Below, piece after piece: positions 56,542 to 64,000 of a stretch of DNA of 64,000 nt (its first letter is position 1; every line of letters begins with the position of its first letter). Made by a program: the position numbers and the translations under genes. This DNA is from Rhipidocladum racemiflorum (Eukaryota > Streptophyta > Magnoliopsida > Poales > Poaceae). The stretch spans positions 20,507,914 to 20,571,913 of the forward strand of contig CM070588.1 of assembly GCA_036346355.1 (NCBI GenBank). Direction: 5' to 3'. The notes under the pieces are model-generated. The model saw nothing but the letters and a program-made list of their open reading frames with translations. It searched no databases and had not been told where the DNA came from.

Positions 56542-57281
56542 ACATATTGCTCCTATAATTGCAAAAGTATGTAATGATTTGCAAAACTATTAGGCATGCA
56601 TAAGATTATTACAAGTATTTGAATGGTGGGAATGGTAATTATCCTAATGGTTGGACGGCTTATCTTAATCTCGTTGTTACCCTGAAATCTTTGAGTAACC
56701 CTAGATTAAGGATAGACGCTATAATAAGTGTCGCCAGGGAATATAAGTCTAATAGTTGCATACGCTTAGCCCAGCTTTAGACTGATTGAATAATGATCAG
56801 TGGACTCAGTTAATCAAAGACTTTTGATACATTACTAGGACTCTTGAAATGATGATTTTGGAAAATAAAGGCTATGTTGATAAAATATGTAAAAGGAAAA
56901 GGTGTACAGTGGTTTATGCCGGACGGATGATGGGAGGTCTCGTCTGTGCAATCCTAAGGACTGAACATGATGCTTTTAACTAAATCCTTTCGTACAACCA
57001 CATGTGCTAGTATGGGATAGCCTAAACCCAGTAGAGGAGTTGGAATTTGATCTTGCGCCGTGGTAGGTCGAAGTAGTTGGGCAATACCAACGTGCTGGGG
57101 TTGCTTAGAATACTCCCTCACCTCGCGTAGGTGTTGGAGACTTTCGTGAAACAACGGTGGATGCTTTGCTGAGGGTAAAAGGCACGATGGGTCGTTAGCC
57201 ATCGTTGGATCCATGTGGGTGAATCAGGTTTGGAGTTTAAGGTACCCAAACACCTTAATTGGGGGGTACTCTGTGTGGGTT

Positions 57282-58025
57282 TGTGGAGCCCCCACGGCGC
57301 TGGAGGGTGGCGACCAGACCACGCCCCCGGCGGTCAGCTGTGTGATTGCCAGCGGGAGGATGGCGACCAGGCCACGCCGCTGGCAACCATTTCCCGAGGA
57401 CATTTAATGGCCCGTGCGGCCATTCGAGAGGTCAAAGACATTTAATGCATATCGTGCGCATTAAATGGGGGTAATGAAGGCCATAGGATGGTGGCGCGGG
57501 TTCCCAACGTGCGCCATAATGGCGCACGATGTCAGGGTGCACATCTCAACTCCGATGGAGCGGGCGAAGCCGGCAAGCGCGGCGCTCAAGGGCGGGGGAA
57601 GAGGATGTCTGCACCAGGGCATTTAATGTGTTGCACGAGCATTAAATGCTAAAGAGTAGAGTAACGAGATGGCTTGTGGTGTAAGCCTCCCATGCGCCCC
57701 CACCAGCCCGAGTATAAAAGGGAGTCGGGGTGCATGAGGGAAGGGGTTCGATCATTTTCTCTCAGGCTAGACTCTCCATTACGGGTGAGCTGATATGGGT
57801 TGCTCTGGATAGCTGTTCATCTTCCAGCTCTCTCCGGGTGCACCGTAATACAAGAACACAGGAGTAGGGTTATTACTCTAAGGAGGGCCCGAACCTGATA
57901 AACCGCCGGTCTCCTTGCATGCTTCGCCCCCATTTCCCCATTCGTCGAGCGATCTCCACGAAAGCCCCGGTTAGAACTTAGTATACCCCTCACCCGAAGG
58001 GGGTCTGTTGGCTAACACGCTGACA
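57282..58025 (+). mobile_element. 5' LTR of Y
   Basis: About 744 bp, ending AACACGCTGACA. It shares with the X LTR a TATA box, the ATTTAATG.GCATATCGTGCGCATTAAATGG segment, the CCAGCCCGAGTATAAAAG promoter and the AAGGGGGTCTGTTGGCTAAC end. Confidence 0.75.
57713..57720 (+). promoter_or_regulatory. TATA box of Y
   Basis: TATAAAAG in the context CCCGAGTATAAAAGGGAG, identical in core to the X LTRs (reversed near 34632 and 36565). Confidence 0.75.
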
Positions 58026-58026
58026 G

Positions 58027-58045
58027 TGGCGCGCTAGGTAGGGGG
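58027..58045 (+). other. Primer binding site of Y
   Basis: TGGCGCGCTAGGTAGGGGG follows the LTR end by 1 bp; X1 has TGGCGCGCCAGGTAGGGG in the matching place. Not tRNA-Met; I do not assign the tRNA. Confidence 0.8.
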
Positions 58046-58117
58046 CTCAGTGGTTGGATTGTTCTCCCTTATTCCATCTCCTTGCAAAGTTTGCAAGAAG
58101 CTTCGACGGTTATAAGT

Positions 58118-58648
58118 ATGGCAACTTTCGGCTCTAAGCATGATGGTCTGCCTGAGGAGAGCAGCGCTCGTGGCCGGTCCGGACGCTCGCCCAGAGCATC
58201 GGACCCCCCGGGTCTGTTTGCCCACACAGGGGCGCGCGGCGCTTCGGCGTTAGGGGCCCAGCCCGTCCGGCGAAGCCTCCTGATGGGAGACGACACCCCG
58301 GCGCGGAACCTTCAGGCAGCCCGGCTGCTCCTCGATCATCCCCTGGTCGCGCTAGAGGGTGAAACCCCAGTAGCTCCATGGTTGCAGGACATCGCCCGCC
58401 TGGTGGATGCCGCCCAACAGCAAGTGGAGGCGGCAAATCGGCCGGGGGCTTCCGATGTCGGGCGACAGAGCGTGCGCGTGGCTGACGCGCAAGCCTCTAG
58501 TCGCACGGCTACAGTTTGTTTCGGCCGTAGGGGCCGGCACAAAGGGAAGGGTGCGCCTGTTGCGGCCCCCTCAAGCACAGGGGGACGGGCACGCGCCCCC
58601 GCTTCTCCCGTGGTTCCCCCAAGGCGGCTGGGTGCGATGGGGACCTGA
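58118..58648 (+). pseudogene. gag N-terminal part of Y
   Basis: 176 codons from MATFGSKHDGLPEESSARGR. Low-complexity, Ala/Arg/Gly-rich, with HPLVALEGETPVAPWLQDIA and a helix RLVDAAQQQVEAANR, as in the N-terminal region of Tat gag proteins. It ends at a TGA and continues in another frame from about 58690, so one frameshift separates it from the capsid domain. Confidence 0.7.
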
Positions 58649-58689
58649 GGGCTCGCCTAGATGAAAGGAGGTCCCAGCACGGTGATGAC

Positions 58690-60543
58690 TTGTGCGACGT
58701 CCTTAGGGGACGCCGCACCAATGTGCCACACCGTATGGGCCACCCGCCGTTTAGCGGCCGGGGGGAAACCTCTCCCCCTGACTCCAGGGAGAGCGCAGAC
58801 TCGCACTCCTCAACCCCATCTTGGGGCCGAGGGGCGGATGAGCGGTGCTGCTCCCCCTACAACGTTGGATGCCAGGCGTTCTCCCTCCGCCTACGTCAAG
58901 CCGCGTGGCCGAAGAGATTCCGCCCTGCGTCCATCGAGAAGTATGACGACACTACCAACCCGGAGGAGTTCCTACAGATTTACATCACAGTGGTGCGCGC
59001 CGCGGGAGGGTCTGAGAAGGTCATGGCCAACTACCTCCTGACGTCACTAACGGGCTCCGCCCGTTCCTGGCTGTTGAACCTCCCCCGAGGCTCTGTGCAA
59101 TTGTTGGAGGAGTTGTGCGATATCTTTGTCGCCAACTTTCAGGGCTCCTACGCTCAACCAGGCATGGAGGATGACCTTCACGCCCTAGAGCAGACGAAGG
59201 GGGAGTCCCTAAGGGAGTTCATTCGGCGGTTCAGCCACTACTGGAACACTATCCCCCGGATTTCCGAGCAATCGGTGATTATTGCCTTCCGGAGGGGGGT
59301 CCGGGATCAAAAGATGCGGGAGAAGATGGCTACCCGCACCATTTCCACTACCTCCGAGCTGTTCTCCTTGGAGCACAAGTGCGCCAGGGCGGCGGAGGCC
59401 TGGGAGCGGCCGGCGGGGCTGTCCAGTCACGACGAGGCGGGGACCTCGAAAACTTCCGACCGCAAGAAGAAGAAGAAGCTCAAGGAGGTCGGCGCCGGAG
59501 AGGTCCTCGCCACCGAACCAGAGGATAAGTCCCAGAAGCGCGACCGTTGGGGCAAGCGGGGTGGTCATGGGGATCGTCAGTCCCCCTGTAAAGAAGATGA
59601 CGGAGGCAGTCCTTATTGCCCCATCCACAGGACCAACGGACATGACTTGGCGGATTGTCAGGTCGTGTCCAAGCTAGTCGAGCAGCGGCTGAAAAAGCAC
59701 CGTGGAAACGACCACGACGATACGGACGAGGACCCTGCTTCGCTGGCTTTCCAGCAAGCAGAGCACATGGTGGCCTTCATCCATGGTGGCTCCGCCACCT
59801 ACTCTTCGAACTCGCAGTACACGCGAGAGGTAAGAGAAGTATGCGCCACCGTGCCCACTTCCAGGGTGAGCAGGCTGCTGAAATGGTCAGAGGAGCCGAT
59901 CACTTTCAGCCAGGCCGACCACCCGAAGAGCACCGCCGGCCCGGGCCATCTCCCGATCGTGGTTTCTCCCACGGTCCGGAATGCGAGACTCGGGCGGGTA
60001 CTCATTGATGGAGGGAGCTCCATCAATCTCATGTCCGTGGGGGCATTCAAGGCACTCCAGATCCCTTACGAGGAGCTGCGTCCGGCCCATTTGTTCTACA
60101 GAGTTGCCCCCGGGGTGGGTTTGACACCCCTGGGTCATGTCCGGCTGCATGTCACGTTCGGAAGTGTGAATAACTTCCGAACAGAAAAGATCGACTTCGA
60201 GATCGCAGACTTTGACCTCCCCTACAATGCGTTGCTTGGTCGGCCAGCCCTGGTCAAGTTCATGGCCGCCACGCATTACGCCTACATGATAATGAAGATC
60301 CCCGGGCCCGGGGGCCCGATCACCTTGAAAGTGGACCGGCTGGAAGCCCTGCGCCTCAGTAAGCAGGTGCAAGACCTGGCCGGCACCACCTACACGGCTC
60401 GAGGTGAAGAAGACTATCCGGAGCGCCCCCCGGTCAAGGCCCGCGCCTCACCCGGTTCCTCGGGTGAGGTGAAGGCGGCCCCCGTGGGCGAGGATGGTTC
60501 CGGGAAGGTCGTGAAGATCGGTGCCAACCTCAGCACCAAATAG
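58690..60543 (+). pseudogene. gag capsid, zinc knuckle and protease of Y
   Basis: 617 codons. The capsid part contains RPASIEKYDDTTNPEEFLQI, YLLTSLTGSARSWLLNLPRG, LCDIFVANFQGSYAQPGMED, ESLREFIRRFSHYWNTIPRI (retrotransposon gag domain). A Lys-rich linker and a CH-type knuckle CPIHRTNGHDLADC follow (about residue 310). The protease region has RVLIDGGSSINLMSVGAFKA, with D-G-G instead of the usual D-S/T-G, and YNALLGRPALVKFMAATHYA. A TAG at 60541 ends the frame, but homology continues in phase into RT, so the stop is a premature one within a gag-pol frame. Confidence 0.85.
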
Positions 60544-61824
60544 GAAGACACGCTCGTCACCTTCCTCCTGTCTAACCTGGATGTGTTCGCCTGGGAACCA
60601 TCAGAAATGACCGGGGTCCCCAGGGAGGTGATCGAGCACCGATTGGCAACGCTCCCTGGAGTGCACCCAGTCCGGCAGAAGGTCCAGAGGTAGGCACCAG
60701 AGCGGCAAGACGCCATTCGGATTGAGGTAGAAAAGCTGCTGCAGGCGAAGATTGTGCGGGAGGCCGCCTATCCCGAGTGGCTGGCCAACCCCGTGCTAGT
60801 CAAGAAGTAGAACGGAACGTGGCGGATGTGCGTCGACTTCACTGACCTTAACAAAGCCTGCCTCAAGGATCCGTATCCCCTGCCGTGGATAGACCTCGTC
60901 GTTGACTCCACCGCAGGGTGCGAGACCTTGTGTTTCCTGGACGCCTACTCCGGTTACCACCAGATCAGCATGGCGCAGGAAGACGAAGAGAAGACCGCTT
61001 TTGTGACACCCTTGGGCATGTACTGCTATGTCCGCATGCCTTTTGGGTTGAAGAATGCGGGCTCAACCTACCAGCGCGCCATGCATGCTGTATTCCGATC
61101 GCAGATTGGGAGAAATCTCGAGGTATATGTCAATGATCTAGTAGTAAAGACGAAAAAGTTTGGTGGGCTCATTGAAGATCTGGAAGAAACTTTCTCCAAC
61201 CTCCGGCAGTTTTGTTTGAAGTTGAATCCAGAGAAGTGTGTGTTTGGTGTATCATCCGGAAAGCTGCTCGGGTTCCTTGTTTCCCACCGCGGGATCGAAG
61301 TAAACCCTAAAAAAATCACGGCCATCGAGCGCATGCAACCACCCACAAGGCTCAAGCAAGTCCAGTGCCTGGCTGGACGCCTGGCCTCTCTCGGCCGGTT
61401 TATCACCAGGCTAGGAGAAAAGAGTCTCCCCTTCTTCAAGCTGCTGAAGAAGACTAACTCCTTCAAATGGACCGCGGAAGCGCAGTAGGCATTCGAAGAA
61501 CTGAAGCAATACCTCTCCTCCCCTCCGGTGCTAGTCGCCCCCGAGCCGGGTGAGCCGCTACTGCTGTACGTAGCGGCCAGCCTGGTGGTCGTTAGCGCGG
61601 CACTGGTGGCGGAGCGTGAAGGGGTCCAACGGTCAGTTTACTATATCAGCAAGGTGCTGCACGATGCCAAAGTTAGATACCCGCAGGCTCAGAAGATGAT
61701 GTATGCTGTACTGGTGGCGTCCAGGAAGCTGAGGCATTATTTTAAAGGAAGAGAGATCACGGTGGTGTCCTCCTACCCCTTGCGCGAGATTCTCCACAAC
61801 CGTGAAGCGTATGTCAGACGCTAA
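60544..61824 (+). pseudogene. Reverse transcriptase and first RNase H of Y, TAG-interrupted
   Basis: In the same frame as gag. Visible: YPEWLANPVLVKK, then NGTWRMCVDFTDLNKACLKD, PLPWIDLVVDSTAGCETLCF, LDAYSGYHQISMAQEDEEKT, YVRMPFGLKNAGSTYQRAMH and the active-site region VYVNDLVVKTK, where the first catalytic Asp of YVDD is Asn. Then KLNPEKCVFGVSSGKLLGFL, LAGRLASLGRFITRLGEKSL and the RNase H segment PLLLYVAASLVVVSAALVAE, YYISKVLHDAKVRYPQAQKM, RKLRHYF. Stops, all TAG, at 60691, 60808 and 61486 (plus 60541 before it); it ends with TAA at 61822 and a frameshift. The enzyme is dead on two counts. Confidence 0.87.
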
Positions 61825-61892
61825 GTGGTCTCAGAGCCGGGGAGTTCGGTCTTAAGTTTGCCCCCCGCACAGCAATCAAAAGTCAAAGGCTG

Positions 61893-62381
61893 GTGGAGTT
61901 CGTTGTCGAGTGGACTCCTGCTGAGCCAGAAGTTGAAGAGACCCCCGCGCCCTCCCCCTGGACACTCTACTTTGACGGCTCATTCAGGTATGAGGGCGCT
62001 GGGGCTGGGGTTCTCCTGGTTTCCCCAACTGGGGACCTCCTCAAGTATGTGGTCGTCCTGGACTTCAAAGCCACCAACAACGTTGCTGAGTACGAAGGCT
62101 TGCTAGCGGGACTTGGTGCCACCACGGCCATCGGTGTCCGGCGTCTGCAAGTCAAAGGCGACTCTTTGCTTGTCGTCAACCAGGCAAGGAAGGAGTTCTC
62201 CTGCTCTGATCCTGTCATGGCCGAGTACTTGGCGGAGGTCAGAAAGATGGAGCGACATTTTGAGGGGCTAGGGTATACCCATATCCCCCGGCGCGACAAC
62301 TACTTGGCGGACGAGCCCGCTCAGCTCGCTTCGACAAGATCTCCTGTTCTGGTTGGAGTCTTTGAGCAAAGGCTTCCGTGA
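61893..62381 (+). pseudogene. Second (archaeal-like) RNase H of Y
   Basis: FVVEWTPAEPEVEETPAPSP is the linker; then WTLYFDGSFRYEGAGAGVLL with the first Asp, LDFKATNNVAEYEGLLAGLG with the Glu, LQVKGDSLLVVNQARKEFSC with the next Asp, and IPRRDNYLADEPAQLAS with the last Asp region. This copy is open and keeps the visible acidic residues (the usual N..AD..A has become NYLADEPA). In Tat elements this domain lies between the gypsy RNase H and integrase. The spacer that follows (PWMDP.LAY-like, ending GTWMDPILAY in another frame) is cut at 62558 by LTR A3. Confidence 0.82.
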
Positions 62382-62979
62382 CCGTCCATCGCGGCCCCCG
62401 TCTCCGGTGGGGACGATGGTGACGCTGCTCCCGCCCTTGCTCCAAAAGGGGAAGCGGCACCGGTGGAAACGTCCGGCCAGGCTGAGTACCCGGGCGGCCA
62501 CCTCGAGGTCGCTACACTTGACCGGTAAGGCACATGGATGGATCCGATCCTGGCCTACTGTAACACCCCAAAATTTTGCTTTTCTTAAATTCATGTGTGA
62601 TTTGGCACTTTGGTGGATTTTTGGAATTTTCTGGAATTTATTTGGATTTATTTGGAATTAATTTGAATTTATTCCCTATTGAAATAATTAAAGAAATAAA
62701 AGTTTCAAATAAAGTTCTGTTGGAAATATTTTATTTGAGTCCCAAATGCCCTAAAATATTTTCTAGAATTTTTATGGAATTTTTCTGAGTATTTTACTAT
62801 TTTTCTTGAATTAAATGAATTACTGGGAATTATTTTAAATATTAAATCTCTGGAAAATCCAACCGGGTTTGCACTGTTCATCCGACCGAACCCGAGTCAG
62901 ACTCGAGTCCGAGTCAATCTCGAGTCCGACCTGAGCCAGCCGACTGGACCGCACCAGCTCTAACCCTAATCGATCCCGA

Positions 62980-63001
62980 CCGTTGGATCGAGATCCAACG
63001 G
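62980..63001. repeat. Perfect dyad upstream of the A3 TATA-like box
   Basis: CCGTTGGATC-GA-GATCCAACGG, followed by TTA, so that TCCAACGGTTA fits the plant M-phase (MSA) consensus YCYAACGGYYA. Counterparts: 5306-5327, 24448-24469, 41941-41962, 50249-50270, 52162-52183. Confidence 0.8.
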
Positions 63002-63582
63002 TTAGGATCAATCGGCGCGAGACAACGGCCGCACCCGAGCGATCCCGGCCGTCCATCGTGCCACGTGGACGGTTTAGATCAAGCCACGTCACCTCGACGT
63101 GTCTGGGACGGACTCCGCCTCCCGTACCGGCTCCGCCACGGATTCCGTGGGGATCTCAGCGTTCGGGCCGGTATTTAATGCCCAGACCCACGCCCGAGGT
63201 TCGCCTTTGCCTCGTGCATCGATTGCCCCACGTGCCCTAGCACTAGCCGCCACCGTCTTCCCGCTATTGCTCGCCGTAGTGGCCTAGAGTTTGCTTCGGG
63301 TTTTGGCTTCGCCCCGCCACCGTCCGCCGTCCTCCGCCGCGACTGAGCCTAGCCCCAAATTCCCCAGGCCAAGGCGCACCCGTGGGTATATCTCACTCCG
63401 CCGGAGAAGCCCCGAAGCGCCGTTGGGCTCGTCGTCGTCTTTATCTCCGGTGGCCTCTGCTCCGCCACGTCGCCATCGCCGTCCACTGAAGCACCGCCAC
63501 CGTCCGATCGTAATCCGACGCCCAGATCTCGCCACGCCATCCCACGGTGAGATTCCGTTTCCAACCTCAGATCAAATCTCGA

Positions 63583-63679
63583 CCGTTGGATCTAGATCCA
63601 ACGGTCCAGATTAAGCGCGTTCACCCCAAACGCATGAGACCATATCCAATCTGGGCCGTTGATTTTCAAATCAACGGCC
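63583..63679. repeat. Two dyads downstream of the A3 donor site
   Basis: CCGTTGGATC-TA-GATCCAACGG (63583-63604, a fully self-complementary 22-mer) and GGCCGTTGATTT-TC-AAATCAACGGCC (63654-63679). Counterparts exist near 4649-4742, 41256-41283 and 52778-52872. Confidence 0.85.
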
Positions 63680-64000
63680 GAGATCGAGCCACGTGTAAGG
63701 AAGTTGGACCGGCGCGCGGTCGCCGTGACGATGTGTGACGCCGACACGCCGCCCGCTGCGTGTCGGGCCGACGCCAAATCGCACCATGACGCCACGCCGA
63801 CGCCATGGGGACCCACCGTCACGCCACACCGTGCGGCGGACGCCAAGAATGACGTCTCCAGTGGGTCCCACCTGTCAGTGCAGTGTGCTGAGTCCCCGCT
63901 GACGTCAGCAATGATGTCACCCGTAGGGTCCCACATGTCAGAGACACGTGAGCCGTGGACCGGGTCCACGGTGGACCCGAGCCGAGCCGTGGTCGAGCGA

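Larger units (their letters stand above)
32863..57281 (+). mobile_element. Gypsy-type LTR B, partly duplicated and heavily interrupted
   Basis: It starts TGTGACATCCTGAG at 32863 inside S2 (left flank AAATC). Segments: 32863-34335, 37264-38261 (with a duplication junction at about 37770), and 56380 to about 57281, where element Y begins; the LTR 3' end is not in view. It has a pyrimidine-rich leader-like block (33280-33400), a consensus donor GTGGTAAGTGAG near 33463, a CCGGTACTACCG-type repeat set, and an acceptor TTTCGTTTAG followed by the short frame in both duplicate copies. Its layout parallels family A and S1b, so it is a distant member of the same LTR group. Confidence 0.65.
57282..62558 (+). 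mobile_element. Tat-lineage gypsy element Y, 3'-truncated by LTR A3
   Basis: 5' LTR (57282-58025), primer site, gag, protease, RT, first RNase H, second (archaeal-like) RNase H. The second RNase H is the recognised mark of the Tat lineage. A3 is inserted at 62558 just before integrase, so integrase and the 3' LTR lie beyond the window. The LTR start is approximate because it differs from the X LTR at its 5' end. Confidence 0.85.
62559..64000 (+). mobile_element. A-family LTR A3, 5' part, running off the window
   Basis: It starts TGTAACACCCCAAAATTTTG after TACTGGCC-type pol sequence. It has dyads at 62980-63001, 63583-63604 and 63654-63679, a TATA-like TATTTAATG (63172), a GC-rich exon-like block (63190-63540), a donor CACGGTGAGATT (63541-63552), and ACGTG-rich promoter-like sequence up to the end. 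Whether it is solo or part of a full element cannot be seen. Confidence 0.9.

Noticed and set aside
58134..58721. Antisense frames opposite gag of Y
   Set aside because: Shadow frames of the GC-rich gag; no recognisable domain.

Overview
This window is plant nuclear DNA, very probably from a grass (Poaceae) and probably from a repeat-rich, heterochromatic region. It consists almost entirely of LTR retrotransposons nested inside one another. I found no host gene, tRNA gene, rRNA gene or CRISPR array. The grass assignment rests on the element types: a chromodomain-bearing gypsy element with a >3 kb LTR, an extra reading frame upstream of gag and a tRNA-Met primer site (an arrangement I recall from rice RIRE3/RIRE8-like elements); Tat-lineage gypsy elements with a second RNase H and an antisense 'putative gypsy type transposon' frame; and Ty1/copia elements. 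The species cannot be read from the sequence.

Layout. 1-1289: end of a gypsy-type LTR (family D). 1290-5708: 5' end of a minus-strand chromovirus (A1: orf0, primer site, 3.4 kb LTR). 5944-10733: plus-strand copia element C1, truncated in integrase. 10734-10826: possible CACTA end. 10827-14176: minus-strand D LTR with an internal 1.17 kb tandem duplication. 14177-25461: deleted copia element F whose 3' LTR is split by a solo LTR of family A (S1, 17313-24827), itself split by an opposite-strand solo LTR (S1b, 20328-24313). 25462-25980: minus-strand copia fragment. 25981-32862: another A-type LTR (S2), split by the gag-only copia element C2 (26858-31679, target duplication ACCAC).

32863-57281 is a plus-strand LTR of family B that took up a small Tat-type element (X, target duplication AGCTT). 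B plus X then duplicated in tandem: unit 1 is about 33850-37770, unit 2 about 37777-56885. Unit 2 later received an 11.7 kb chromovirus (A2, 38996-50691, minus) and a solo LTR (S3, 51749-55218, target duplication TGCCA). 57282-62558: an autonomous-type but dead Tat element (Y: LTR, gag, protease, RT, two RNase H regions), cut before integrase by one more A LTR (A3, 62559 to the window end).

Two patterns cut across the elements. First, the long gypsy LTRs (A, S1b, B) look like small genes: a TATA-like box, a GC-rich first exon, a GTRAG-type donor, and an acceptor followed by a short, acidic, glutamine-rich open frame that is intact in eight LTR copies of at least three diverged families. Second, the A LTRs carry repeated 20-26 bp dyads with a CCGTTG/CAACGG (Myb-type) core, upstream of the TATA-like box and again in the presumed leader intron. 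These two patterns are the best candidates for undescribed biology here. All coding interpretations are by eye; no alignments or database searches were run.
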